Positions 28,994 through 38,946 are shown, counted from the stretch's first letter. The stretch is 42,120 bases of DNA from an uncultured Bacteroidales bacterium (GCA_903830915.1 CAIKVR010000023.1:1-42120); one strand, 5' to 3'. The notes: a model not told the origin generated them from the letters alone. Numbers and translations are program-made.

Positions 28994-29716
28994 TTACTTT
29001 TTTACTCTCCATACAGTTGCCGACAAAAAAACACTTCCCAATAAAATAAAGTACACTATGTCCCGTGAGTCAATCACACCACGACTCATTGATTTATAAT
29101 GAGCATGAATACCAAGCATATCAAGCAATTGAATGGATTGACCGGAAGTGAAAAATCCCGTTAAAACTTCAAAACCGTAGAAAAGAAAAAAGGAAATCAC
29201 AACTGCTACAATAAAGGAAATAATTTGATTGGACGATAAAGCTGACGCAAAAATTCCAACAGCCACATATACAGCTGCAAGAAAGATTAATCCGATAAAT
29301 GATCCCCAAAAAGCTCCGGAATCAACATTTCCAACCGGTTCGGCCAAATATGAAACGCTGAAATAATACAATATTACCGGTAAAAGTGCCACTAAAACCA
29401 ACAACCATGCGGCAAAATACTTTCCCAAAACAAGCTGACTCTTTGAAAGAGGTTTGGTAATCAGGATTTCCCATGTTCCGGTTTGTTTCTCTTCGGCAAA
29501 AAGACGCATAGTTACTGCAGGACAAAGAAACAAAAATAACCACGGTGCGAGATAAAAAAGCCCATCAACGTTGGCATATCCATTATCCATCACATTGTAT
29601 TCTCCGAGAATTACCCACAGGAATAATCCGGTGATTGTCAGGAAAATTCCAATAACAATATAACCGGTTGCATTGCTAAAAAACGCCCTTAATTCCTTTT
29701 TTAAAACCGAAATCAT
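28994..29716 (-). CDS. gldF: GldF-like ABC transporter permease
   Basis: VLKKELRAFFSNATGYIVIGIFL...FLCPAVTMRLFAEEKQTGTWEILITKPLSKSQLVLGKY. Confidence 0.8.
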   Translation of the reverse strand: MISVLKKELRAFFSNATGYIVIGIFLTITGLFLWVILGEYNVMDNGYANVDGLFYLAPWLFLFLCPAVTMRLFAEEKQTGTWEILITKPLSKSQLVLGKYFAAWLLVLVALLPVILYYFSVSYLAEPVGNVDSGAFWGSFIGLIFLAAVYVAVGIFASALSSNQIISFIVAVVISFFLFYGFEVLTGFFTSGQSIQLLDMLGIHAHYKSMSRGVIDSRDIVYFILLGSVFLSATVWRVKK

Positions 29717-29758
29717 ATTCTTAAACTATTAGCAATCTTTATATGAGATTTATTTTGC

Positions 29759-29766
29759 TATTTTTG
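29759..29766 (+). promoter_or_regulatory. Predicted -7 box TATTTTTG upstream of the PagL-like gene
   Basis: Matches TAnnTTTG, about 58 nt before the ATG at 29824. Confidence 0.4.
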
Positions 29767-29823
29767 CGCTGTCAAAGGTAACCAAAAAAATTGAACCCGA
29801 TACCATTTAAAAGTGATGATTTT

Positions 29824-31023
29824 ATGCGAAACAAGCTTCTATTCCTACTGATTATCTTATGTTCAGGCTTAATTTCTGCACAGACATTTGACAACTACAG
29901 CATTAAATTACAGGGCATTTACGGGAATATTTTGCCTCATGATTCGCATGTTAAAGCGCTAATCCTGAATCCGGTTAAGGGTGCTGAATTGTCTGTTGAA
30001 TTTCAATCAATGAACGAAAAACCATGGTATCAGTTTAATGGATTCCCAATAATCGGGGTTGGTGCAGTATGGCTGAATTTGGGGAATAATGAACAATTAG
30101 GAGATGCCTTTGCAGTTTATCCATACGTTTCTTATCACATTATTAATACAGATTTTTTGAAAATGAATTTCAAAGGTGGAATGGGTATTAGTTACCTCAC
30201 CAAAACATATTACAATACAAATACCGATTTGCTTGGAAATGTATTAACATCTTTAACCGGAACAAATGGAGCAATAGGTTCAAATCTAAATATTTATTTT
30301 TCAGCGGGGGCAAGTGTTGAAATTCCATTGAATAATGCCTTAAGTGTAACCGGTGATTATACTTGGAATCACATGTCGAATGGAAGTGCTGTAGCTCCCA
30401 ATTCCGGTTTGAATTTACTGAATGGATTTGTTGGCCTAAAATATTATCCAAATTATAAAAATTTTCACAGTCCACAAAAACAAAAGTTGCAAGAAATTCC
30501 AAAGAAACTCAGTTTTGAAATTATTGCTTCAGGAGGTTTCCGTCAATTATATTATCTGGATAAGAAAACCTTTCCAATTGCATCGGTGATTGCAGGATTA
30601 TATCATCCAATTACTGACTTTTACCGTATGGGAGTAGCATTGGATGCTTTCTACGATGGAGTATTTGATGGGAATACACAATTTAAACGCTATTATATAA
30701 CAAACAATGAGTTGAAAAATAAATTTCGTATTGGGATATCGTGGCAACATGAAATAATGCTGGGTAAGCTGATTGGGGGATTTGATTTTGGACTTTATTT
30801 ATATGACCCTTTGAAAAACCTATCACCTTACGATAAAGCTAGTGCCGAAACTCTGAACAAAGGATTAATTTATCCATACAATATTGACAATGAAGATGGC
30901 TGGTTTTATACCCGTGCTACGTTGAAATATGCAATCAGCAAACATATTTTTATCTCTACAGGACTAAAAACTCACCTTCAAAAAGCAGAATTTATTGAAT
31001 GGGGATTGGGATATAGACTCTAA
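29824..31023 (+). CDS. Acyloxyacyl hydrolase / PagL-like outer-membrane lipid A deacylase family
   Basis: Signal peptide MRNKLLFLLIILCSGLISAQ; beta-barrel pattern; VTGDYTWNHMSNGSAVAPNSGLNLLNGFVGLKY (H-x-S). Confidence 0.75.
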   Translation: MRNKLLFLLIILCSGLISAQTFDNYSIKLQGIYGNILPHDSHVKALILNPVKGAELSVEFQSMNEKPWYQFNGFPIIGVGAVWLNLGNNEQLGDAFAVYPYVSYHIINTDFLKMNFKGGMGISYLTKTYYNTNTDLLGNVLTSLTGTNGAIGSNLNIYFSAGASVEIPLNNALSVTGDYTWNHMSNGSAVAPNSGLNLLNGFVGLKYYPNYKNFHSPQKQKLQEIPKKLSFEIIASGGFRQLYYLDKKTFPIASVIAGLYHPITDFYRMGVALDAFYDGVFDGNTQFKRYYITNNELKNKFRIGISWQHEIMLGKLIGGFDFGLYLYDPLKNLSPYDKASAETLNKGLIYPYNIDNEDGWFYTRATLKYAISKHIFISTGLKTHLQKAEFIEWGLGYRL

Positions 31024-31046
31024 AAAGTAAAGCTTGAAAATGAATT

Positions 31047-33263
31047 CTATTTTCCAATTACTTCCGACAAAAGCGCATCCAGTAATAATGGGATTTCATC
31101 CTTAGCAATTCCATTTGTAATAAGATAGGGTTTATCTTCGTTGAAACTTGCCAAAAAGAGATCCCAATTACTCCCTGGAATTTCAATGCTTTTTCTATAA
31201 TATCTGATAGCAACCGTATGTTCCCCCTGACACCATGCTATATGAGCCATATTCATAAAATCATGGGAATTAGGATCTGAATCAATAAGTTTCTCAGAAT
31301 AATATGCAGCTTGTTTGATATTTCCGGTAACAAAAGAACACCAAGTAATAGCTCTCCATATTTTTGGATTTTCACTCCCCAGAGCATCCAGTTTGAAATA
31401 TATATTCAGAGCATCTTTAAACTTTCGCAGTTCAACATAACAATGAGCAATTTGCATTAAAACAACATGCTGATCCGGAAGCAAATAATCAACGCGTTGA
31501 TAAAATTCCAATGCCTTTTCATAGTTTCCTGACAATCGATAACAAAGAGCCATTTTACGCACAGTCCAAATATCATCCGGCTGAATGATATCTGCTTTAT
31601 TATATGCATCCAATGCTTTGGCAAATTGGGAAATTTGCTGATACATATAACCAATTTTCTGATATAGAGCTGCTGTCGGTTGAGTTTCGTACTGAATTTC
31701 ATCAAACAGTTCTAAGGCTTGAATATAATGGCTTTTTAAAAAATAATATTCAGCAATATTTGTTTTAAAGTTGCTGTTTCCGGCTAAAATATCAAACAAA
31801 AATGAATGATGCATCGAAAGTGAAAAGCCAAACATATCCGAAAAATCCGAATGTTTGGAAAATAATTTAAAAAAACGGAATAAATCCTGAATGTATTGCT
31901 TAGATGTATTCTTCAAAGCTTGGTCAGGATTTAGAATAGCTTCATCGTTCATCATTTCGGCCATTTGATCTGCCTCTGTTTTGAATGAGTTTTTCAATCT
32001 GTTTCGCTGTGATTCAGGCATTTGTAATATGCTTAAACAGAATGAATATTTGTCGGAATTACACATCACATTGTTTTCGATAAATGCAGAGATTAAGGAT
32101 TTATCTTCTGTTCTGAATAACTCATTTACAGCTGAATACTGAGGCTCGAAAGGCAAAAACCAGTTACTTGGTTCGGAAAAGAAAGAAAAATTCTTTAACA
32201 ACGAAAATGTACTCATGTAAACATCAGCGCCTTCCAACTGCAAATCGCTCAGCTCTTTAAGTTTATCAGAAATTCCACTTTTCTCCAAAATTTCCTGCCA
32301 TTCAGGATTCTCCTCATTCAACTCATCAGGATTAAGCAGGCTTTCATTATCCATTTTGTCCTTCATCAAAGGACTAATTTTCATCATTTCGGGCAGTATT
32401 TCTTCCTGCATTTTTTTTGATATTTTTTCAGTCTCAGCTGTTGAAATTATCTGAATAATAACATTTTGAAGATTTTCTACTATATGACTATCATCAGTTA
32501 ATAACACAAGCCGGTTTCTAACGGATGGAAAATAAGGAAGGAATCTGTTATAGCGTGCCATTATAAAGGCAAGTCCAACCATGGCCCTTTGTCTAACTAT
32601 CTGGTTTTCTGACTGGCATGCATCAAAAAGCATCAGAATTTTGCTTTCGTCGAACAAGCGCCAAAGGTTCAGTGTAAGTGCTGAAATCATAATTGATTTT
32701 TCGGAATTACCCTTGTACCTTTTATCAAGTATTTGATTAAATAAAAACTTATCTTCAGCTTTGTAGGTACTTGTCAACCAAAACAAACGAAACAATTCAG
32801 GTAAAAGAAGTTCGTAATTTGAACGTAAGCGTCTCAATTCAGTTTCATGATTCACATCAGAATTCATAAGAATTTCGGACTGATTATGAAAATACCTGAA
32901 TGAATCAATTAAGTCGGTGTCTGAATTATAATGTTTGGTGAAAGGATAAAAGCGTTTTTGAGAGTATTCGTAATTTGTTGAGTTACGAAACAACAATTCT
33001 TCGCGCAACTCAGAACTTAAAACAAATAATCTGGCAATCAGCTTATTATAAACAGATTTTCTTTCAGGATCATCAATTCCTGTTATATAATATTGAAGTA
33101 GAAAATGATAGTTTTGTTGTAAATCATTCAATCGGTCATTGTATTCACCTACCTGCAACTCGTTGGACAAGACAGCAATTTTATTTATTGCATTTCTGAC
33201 TTGTCCTGAAGAAAGAAAGTGTGCTACAGAGTTGTGAGTAGCATGAATCTGAGCGGAGTCCAT
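31047..33263 (-). CDS. Tetratricopeptide-repeat protein, unknown function
   Basis: C-terminal TPR units (ALYQKIGYMYQQISQFAKALDAYNKADIIQPDD; KMALCYRLSGNYEKALEFYQRVDYLLPD). ATG at 33263 preferred. Confidence 0.8.
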   Translation of the reverse strand: MDSAQIHATHNSVAHFLSSGQVRNAINKIAVLSNELQVGEYNDRLNDLQQNYHFLLQYYITGIDDPERKSVYNKLIARLFVLSSELREELLFRNSTNYEYSQKRFYPFTKHYNSDTDLIDSFRYFHNQSEILMNSDVNHETELRRLRSNYELLLPELFRLFWLTSTYKAEDKFLFNQILDKRYKGNSEKSIMISALTLNLWRLFDESKILMLFDACQSENQIVRQRAMVGLAFIMARYNRFLPYFPSVRNRLVLLTDDSHIVENLQNVIIQIISTAETEKISKKMQEEILPEMMKISPLMKDKMDNESLLNPDELNEENPEWQEILEKSGISDKLKELSDLQLEGADVYMSTFSLLKNFSFFSEPSNWFLPFEPQYSAVNELFRTEDKSLISAFIENNVMCNSDKYSFCLSILQMPESQRNRLKNSFKTEADQMAEMMNDEAILNPDQALKNTSKQYIQDLFRFFKLFSKHSDFSDMFGFSLSMHHSFLFDILAGNSNFKTNIAEYYFLKSHYIQALELFDEIQYETQPTAALYQKIGYMYQQISQFAKALDAYNKADIIQPDDIWTVRKMALCYRLSGNYEKALEFYQRVDYLLPDQHVVLMQIAHCYVELRKFKDALNIYFKLDALGSENPKIWRAITWCSFVTGNIKQAAYYSEKLIDSDPNSHDFMNMAHIAWCQGEHTVAIRYYRKSIEIPGSNWDLFLASFNEDKPYLITNGIAKDEIPLLLDALLSEVIGK

Positions 33264-33265
33264 AA

Positions 33266-33967
33266 TCAACCCATTTTGCTGATTTTTCTCAAACGTTCCT
33301 CATCTATAATCTTCAACTTTCTTCCATCCATGGCAATAATATATTCGTTAACGAAATTTGACAACGTACGAATAGCATTAGAAGTAGTCATATTAGATAA
33401 GTTGGCCAAGTCTTCTCGGGAGAGATAAATACTAATAGTAGCTCCATCTTCTTCCATACCGTAATTTTTTCTTAGCAGCAATAAAGCTTCAGCCAACCGA
33501 CCACGTATATGTTTTTGAGTCAGATTTACAGTTCGGGCATCTGAAGCACCCAAATCTGTTGCGAGTTCTTCTAAAAATCGATAACAAAAAGCATTGTTGT
33601 GACGCAAAATAGATAAAAAAATATCAGCTTTTATCATGTAAACCGTCGATGCCTCAAAAGCAGTAACATTGGTGTTATAACTTTCGCTGGAAATGATAGC
33701 TCTATAGCCAAAACTTTCGCCCGGTTTCAACATTCTAATAATTTGAGAACGACTGCCAACTCCTTCTTTGAACACTTTTACTTTTCCACCGGCCAATATC
33801 ATCATGTGTGTTGGAACTTCGCCCTCACAATGTATCATCTCATTTTTCTTGAAATGATGAATTGTGTAATTATTCCTTACAAACTGCCTTTCGTCGGGAG
33901 TCAACACATCCCAAACCGAGAAAACTTCTTCAATGGGTTTAAGCTCCGAAATGTGTTTCTTTGCCAT
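33266..33967 (-). CDS. Crp/Fnr family transcriptional regulator
   Basis: cNMP-binding fold (GGKVKVFKEGVGSRSQIIRMLKPGESFGYRAIIS) and HTH (LSREDLANLSNMTTSNAIRTLSNFVNE). ATG at 33967 preferred. Confidence 0.9.
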   Translation of the reverse strand: MAKKHISELKPIEEVFSVWDVLTPDERQFVRNNYTIHHFKKNEMIHCEGEVPTHMMILAGGKVKVFKEGVGSRSQIIRMLKPGESFGYRAIISSESYNTNVTAFEASTVYMIKADIFLSILRHNNAFCYRFLEELATDLGASDARTVNLTQKHIRGRLAEALLLLRKNYGMEEDGATISIYLSREDLANLSNMTTSNAIRTLSNFVNEYIIAMDGRKLKIIDEERLRKISKMG

Positions 33968-34181
33968 AATTTTCAGTAAAATATGTTTGACAACAATGTT
34001 ATAAAGCACAAATTTAGTAATTTTTTGATACATACAATCAAAACTCAAAAAAAAAACAATTTATTTTGTTTTTAATCAGTTTTTGAATAACTTTTTTGAA
34101 TCAAGAATGGCAAACTTAGTATGAACCTTGGAGATTAAACTTAAAAACACTCCTTGACAGAATAAAATCAAATAATATACT

Positions 34182-34189
34182 TACTTTTG
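34182..34189 (+). promoter_or_regulatory. Predicted -7 box TACTTTTG upstream of the DUF4105 gene
   Basis: Matches TAnnTTTG; upstream TTGACAG at 34154. Confidence 0.45.
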
Positions 34190-34211
34190 TAATACTATTT
34201 TTCCCTCAAGC

Positions 34212-35414
34212 ATGAAACATATTCTTTTTATTTCATTCATTTTATTGAGTTCCCTTGTTACAAAAGCTCAACAACTGTCATTCAGTGACTCATCTATTAT
34301 AAGTTTGATAACCTGTTCGCCCGGTCAGGAAGTATACGAAAAATTTGGACATACTGCTATCCGAATAAAAGACCCTCAAAGAGGAACCGATGTTGTTTTT
34401 AATTACGGTATATTTAATTTTGACACCCCTGATTTTTATTATAAATTCATAAAAGGAGAAACAGATTATGAGTTAGGTGTTTATGATACCGGCAATTTTT
34501 TGGCTACTTATGCACAACGAAATTCGCTGGTATGGGAGCAAATAATTAATATGTCTACTTCCGAAAAAAGTGCTCTTGTTAAAAACATGTTGAAAAACTA
34601 TGAGCCGGAAAACAGACTTTACAGGTATAATTTTGTTTTTGATAATTGTGCTACACGACCCAGGGATAAAATTTTAGCTACTCTGCATGGGTATGTAAAA
34701 TTCGAGGAGGACAAAGAAGCAAAAACCTATCGCCAGTGGATTGGAATCTATGTTGGGAATGACACATGGTTGAAGTTTGGTATTGACTTAATTTTCGGAA
34801 AAGATGCAGACAAGCCAACTACCTTTACTGAAAGTATGTTTTTGCCAGAAGTACTTATGACAGGATTTCAAACAGCAGAAATTCATGACTCAAATAATGA
34901 AACCAGAAAACTTATTTCTGACAAAACGATATTGATAAATAAAACCTCCGAACCAGTTATAAAGCCTCAACTCGAAGTTAAGCCTTTCGTTTTTTCATTA
35001 ATTCTACTTATTATCGGGTTGATAATCTCGATTTGGGATTATTCCAGGAAGAATTACAGTAAATTGTTCGATTCAGTGATATTGATTGTATCAGGTTTAG
35101 CCGGGATATTAATAACCTATATGATGTTTTTCTCCATTCATCCATTAGTAAGAAATAATTTAAATATTTTGTGGCTAAATCCATTAAATATAATTTTAGG
35201 AATAATAATTTGGTTCCCTAAATTACGTACTCCGGTTTTCTTTTATGGTATTTTTAATATTACTTTGCTTATCGGAGCATTATTTTCATTTGCCTTGTCA
35301 AATCAGATATTTAATCTGGCAGCTTTTCCAATCATTGTTTTGTTGATAGTCCGTTCAACCAGTTGGTTCATGTATTTAAAGAAGAGAATGTATAAACGCA
35401 GATCTGTCATCTGA
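34212..35414 (+). CDS. DUF4105 / Lnb N-terminal periplasmic domain protein with C-terminal membrane segments
   Basis: LITCSPGQEVYEKFGHTAIRIKDPQRGTDVVFNYGIFNFDTPDFYYKFIKGETDYELGVYD and NFVFDNCATRPRDKI. Confidence 0.85.
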   Translation: MKHILFISFILLSSLVTKAQQLSFSDSSIISLITCSPGQEVYEKFGHTAIRIKDPQRGTDVVFNYGIFNFDTPDFYYKFIKGETDYELGVYDTGNFLATYAQRNSLVWEQIINMSTSEKSALVKNMLKNYEPENRLYRYNFVFDNCATRPRDKILATLHGYVKFEEDKEAKTYRQWIGIYVGNDTWLKFGIDLIFGKDADKPTTFTESMFLPEVLMTGFQTAEIHDSNNETRKLISDKTILINKTSEPVIKPQLEVKPFVFSLILLIIGLIISIWDYSRKNYSKLFDSVILIVSGLAGILITYMMFFSIHPLVRNNLNILWLNPLNIILGIIIWFPKLRTPVFFYGIFNITLLIGALFSFALSNQIFNLAAFPIIVLLIVRSTSWFMYLKKRMYKRRSVI

Positions 35415-35437
35415 CCACTCAATCTGAAATAATTATC

Positions 35438-36211
35438 ATGACTAATAAATCATTAGAAAAACTGCCATTAAGGTTTGTTGTTATAATTCCCGCCCGCTAT
35501 GCTTCAACCCGTTTCCCAGGAAAACCGCTTGTTGACATTGGGGGAAAAACAATGATACATCGGGTATATGAACAGGTTTCCAAATCGGTAACTGATGTGT
35601 ATGTGGCAACTGACGACCAACGTATTTTTGATGCAGTAAAAGCGTTTGGAGGAAATGCAATAATGACTTCCGAACAGCACAAAAGTGGAACTGACCGATG
35701 CTATGAAGCTTTTACTCATATCGAGGAATATTTTGATGTGATAATCAATGTTCAGGGCGATGAGCCATTTATTCAGCCGGAGCAAATCATTGAATTGCAA
35801 AAATGTTTTGATGATGAATCAACTCAGATTGCCACACTAGCAAAGAAAATAACCGAAAAAGAGGATTGGGGAGCCCTGAATAATCCAAACAGTCCGAAAC
35901 TGGTGGTAAATAAGAATAATCATGCTCTTTATTTCAGCCGATCAGTAATTCCTTTTAAAAGAGGAACTGAACCTGAGAACTGGATTTCATCACATCCGTA
36001 CCTTAAACATATCGGCATTTACGCCTATCGTGCAGAGGTACTGGGTGAAATTACTAAACTGGAACAATCACCGCTTGAACTTGCTGAATCGCTTGAACAA
36101 CTGCGCTGGTTGGAAAATGGGTACAAAATAAAAGTTGGCTTTACCGATGTAGAATCTATTGGTATCGATACTCCGGAAGATTTGGAGAAAGCAGTCCTAC
36201 TATTGACATGA
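35438..36211 (+). CDS. kdsB: 3-deoxy-manno-octulosonate cytidylyltransferase
   Basis: VIIPARYASTRFPGKPL, VYVATDDQRI, INVQGDEPFI, ALYFSRSVIPF, HIGIYAYR. Confidence 0.96.
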   Translation: MTNKSLEKLPLRFVVIIPARYASTRFPGKPLVDIGGKTMIHRVYEQVSKSVTDVYVATDDQRIFDAVKAFGGNAIMTSEQHKSGTDRCYEAFTHIEEYFDVIINVQGDEPFIQPEQIIELQKCFDDESTQIATLAKKITEKEDWGALNNPNSPKLVVNKNNHALYFSRSVIPFKRGTEPENWISSHPYLKHIGIYAYRAEVLGEITKLEQSPLELAESLEQLRWLENGYKIKVGFTDVESIGIDTPEDLEKAVLLLT

Positions 36212-36233
36212 ACCCATTACAAAAAACTTATCA

Positions 36234-36270
36234 ACAAGCGGAAATATTTAATATTTCCGCTTGTGTTTTT
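36234..36270 (+). terminator. Intrinsic terminator after kdsB
   Basis: ACAAGCGGAAATAT-TTA-ATATTTCCGCTTGT followed by GTTTTT. Confidence 0.85.
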
Positions 36271-36290
36271 AACGGGTAAATTCTGTTACT

Positions 36291-37562
36291 TTGTCCGTTA
36301 TGAAAGCAGAAATTCTCGACAAACTCAAAACACTGGCTGAATCGGCAAAGTACGATGTTTCGTGCGCATCCAGCGGTACTACCCGTAAAAGTATTCCGGG
36401 TGGAATTGGCAACACTGCCGGTTGGGGAATCTGTCATAGTTTCACAGAAGACGGACGCTGTGTGTCGCTGCTCAAAATAATGCTTACAAACTATTGCATT
36501 TATGATTGTGCGTATTGCATTAACCGCCGAAGCAACGACCTGAAACGAGCCACTTTTGCCGTGGAAGAATTAGTGGAACTGACCATCGAATTTTATCGAC
36601 GTAATTATATCGAAGGATTGTTTCTGAGTTCGGGAGTTATCAATACACCCGACTATACTATGGAACGCATGGTTAGGGTAATTAAAGAACTTCGCACTAT
36701 TCATAGGTTCAACGGTTATATTCACATGAAGAGTATTCCCGGGGCAAGTCAGCAATTGGTACATGAAGCTGGTCTATATGCCGACCGACTGAGCGTAAAC
36801 ATTGAAATTCCAACTGAGCAAAACCTGAAAATGCTCGCACCCGAAAAAGATCACGAAAGTGTGTACAAACCAATGCTCTATATTCAGCAGGGTGTGTTGG
36901 AAAGCGCTGAAGAGCGTGCCAAACATCGCTCAGCTCCACGTTTTGCCCCTGCAGGACAAAGCACACAAATGATAATAGGTGCAACTGACGAAACCGACAA
37001 ACAAATTCTGTTTACATCGGCAGCATTGTACAATCGACCCAGCATGAAGCGGGTATATTATTCCGGTTATATTCCTGTTAATTCGTACGATAGCCGCCTG
37101 CCTTCACTAAAACAAGCTCCATTAGTACGCGAAAACCGTCTGTATCAGGCCGATTGGCTGTTGCGATTTTACGAGTTTAAAGTTGACGAGATTGTTGATG
37201 ATAAAAATCCCGATTTGGATTTGGAAATTGACCCGAAACTGGCATGGGCTTTACGAAATCCTCATCATTTCCCGGTGGACATAAATAAAGCTGAGTATAG
37301 TATGATTCTGCGTGTACCGGGCATTGGTGTAAAATCAGCAAAACTGATTGTTATGTCTCGTAGATACAACAAATTAAAGTCGGCAGATTTAAAGAAAATG
37401 GGCATTGTTCTGAAAAAAGCACAATACTTTATTACCTGCAACGAACTTGCAGTTCAGAACGTAAGCGATTCGTCGCCAGAATATGTGCGTCGAGTACTTA
37501 CAGAAAAGAAACTTCTCAAAGGAAAAGAAAACCCAAATCAGCTGTCGCTTTCGTTTGATTGA
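36291..37562 (+). CDS. Putative DNA modification/repair radical SAM protein (TIGR03916 type)
   Basis: LLKIMLTNYCIYDCAYCINRRSND (CxxxCxxC), FLSSGVINTPDYTMERM; C-terminal HhH LRVPGIGVKSAKLIV. Confidence 0.9.
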   Translation: MSVMKAEILDKLKTLAESAKYDVSCASSGTTRKSIPGGIGNTAGWGICHSFTEDGRCVSLLKIMLTNYCIYDCAYCINRRSNDLKRATFAVEELVELTIEFYRRNYIEGLFLSSGVINTPDYTMERMVRVIKELRTIHRFNGYIHMKSIPGASQQLVHEAGLYADRLSVNIEIPTEQNLKMLAPEKDHESVYKPMLYIQQGVLESAEERAKHRSAPRFAPAGQSTQMIIGATDETDKQILFTSAALYNRPSMKRVYYSGYIPVNSYDSRLPSLKQAPLVRENRLYQADWLLRFYEFKVDEIVDDKNPDLDLEIDPKLAWALRNPHHFPVDINKAEYSMILRVPGIGVKSAKLIVMSRRYNKLKSADLKKMGIVLKKAQYFITCNELAVQNVSDSSPEYVRRVLTEKKLLKGKENPNQLSLSFD

Positions 37563-37563
37563 A

Positions 37564-37657
37564 ATAACCCCTAACCCCTAAAGGGGAATTAGGTTAGTTC
37601 CGACTTATTTTAAATTTAGAAAAACACTCTTGTTCCCCTTTAGGGGTCAGGGGTTAT
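37564..37657. repeat. Inverted repeat pair (37564-37588 and 37633-37657) bounding 44 bp
   Basis: ATAACCCCTAACCCCTAAAGGGGAA versus reverse complement ATAACCCCTGACCCCTAAAGGGGAA, 24/25 identical. Confidence 0.85.
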
Positions 37658-37663
37658 ATTTTT

Positions 37664-38425
37664 ATGACAATATTCCACTACGATAAAACATTTGAAGGTC
37701 TGCTTACAGCAGTATTCGATGCCTATAACCGAAAGACTTTCCCTGACAGACTGTTGGCGATAGATGAACCTAATCCATTATTTGTGGCTGAAATGTTTAT
37801 TGTTGTTACTGACGAAGATAAATCAAAGCGTGTATGGAAAGGACTGGAGAAAAAACTGGCACACAATACCTGCAATATGATTACGTATGCCTGGCTATCA
37901 GAATTACAGGGTAGCGATGAACTGATTTTCCGTTATATTCAAAAAACGTTCGACAACAAGCAATCGATTGAAACAAATTTTGCCGACGACGATGTACTGC
38001 AATTGAAAAAACTGGCTCAGAAAGTGAATCACGAAAGACATCGCTTAATTGAACTGGTACGCTTCCAAAAGGCAGCCGACGATATTTTCTTTGCGCCTGT
38101 ATCGCCCGACCACAACAGCTTGCCACTTACACTGGATCATTTTACCGACCGATTTGCTGACCAAAAATGGGTGATTTACGATACCCGACGCAACTACGGC
38201 TTTTATTACGACCTCAAAACGGTTACCGAAATGACACTCGACAACACTGACCTTTTCCCTAAAGGCAAACTGGACGAAAACCTAATGGCAGAAGACGAGA
38301 AACTCTATCAGGAATTATGGAAAGGTTACTTCAAAGCCATGACCATAAAAGAACGTATAAACCTGAAACTGCAACGCCAACACCTGCCAAAACGCTATTG
38401 GAAGTATCTGACTGAGAAACAATAA
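37664..38425 (+). CDS. TIGR03915-type putative DNA metabolism protein (DUF4130)
   Basis: FHYDKTFEGLLTAVFDAYNRKTFPDRL...RLIELVRFQKAADDIFFAPVSPDHNSLPLTLDHFTDRFADQKWVIYDTRRNYGFYYD; adjacent to the radical SAM partner. Confidence 0.9.
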   Translation: MTIFHYDKTFEGLLTAVFDAYNRKTFPDRLLAIDEPNPLFVAEMFIVVTDEDKSKRVWKGLEKKLAHNTCNMITYAWLSELQGSDELIFRYIQKTFDNKQSIETNFADDDVLQLKKLAQKVNHERHRLIELVRFQKAADDIFFAPVSPDHNSLPLTLDHFTDRFADQKWVIYDTRRNYGFYYDLKTVTEMTLDNTDLFPKGKLDENLMAEDEKLYQELWKGYFKAMTIKERINLKLQRQHLPKRYWKYLTEKQ

Positions 38426-38495
38426 AGAAAATAAAGATTGGAAACTTTTTTTTAAGAATAAATCCATTTAATCTCAAATATTCAAATCTATTTTA

Positions 38496-38503
38496 TAATT
38501 TTG
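38496..38503 (+). promoter_or_regulatory. Predicted -7 box TAATTTTG preceding hairpin-repeat copy 1
   Basis: TAATTTTG-CAACTTATTA, 21 nt before the hairpin. Confidence 0.5.
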
Positions 38504-38524
38504 CAACTTATTAAAACAAACACC

Positions 38525-38614
38525 CCGCTGTAGCGACAGCGGCATTACATATTATCAAAAGCGTTAGCTTTTATTCCTACTATTGAAACCTAGACAATCC
38601 ACAAAAAACTACAT
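38525..38614 (+). repeat. Structured repeat, copy 1
   Basis: CCGCTGT-AGCG-ACAGCGG hairpin, CATTACATATTATC, second hairpin AAAAGC-GTTA-GCTTTT, then ATTGAAACCTAGACAATCC...AAAAAACTACAT. Confidence 0.8.
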
Positions 38615-38670
38615 ATTATTTTAAAAATTATTTTTATTTTTGTAAGTGCATATATCAAAATCTAATCAGA

Positions 38671-38946
38671 ATGAATTTACCCAGATATGAGTTAAAAGCA
38701 GAGAAATCATTAGTTATATTTGAATTTATTAGTGACGGTATTAAGGGTAAAATTCCAAAGATTATTAAATTTGACGAAACAAGTTTAAATATTATGAGTA
38801 CAACAATAAAAAAACTAAATACAAGCAAAATACCTATCATTAGGATAGATAATAAATTAGAATTACTCAAAAACAAACCAATTTTTCAGCAGAAACTTAA
38901 TATGGCAAACGAAACACTACGGGCTGTAGGACTGCCTAAGCATTAA
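38671..38946 (+). CDS. Small hypothetical protein (N-terminus resembles DUF6934; possibly chimeric)
   Basis: Promoter-like TATTTTTG at 38635; MNLPRYELKAEKSLVIFEFISDGIKGKIPKIIKFDET. Family memory only. Confidence 0.5.
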   Translation: MNLPRYELKAEKSLVIFEFISDGIKGKIPKIIKFDETSLNIMSTTIKKLNTSKIPIIRIDNKLELLKNKPIFQQKLNMANETLRAVGLPKH

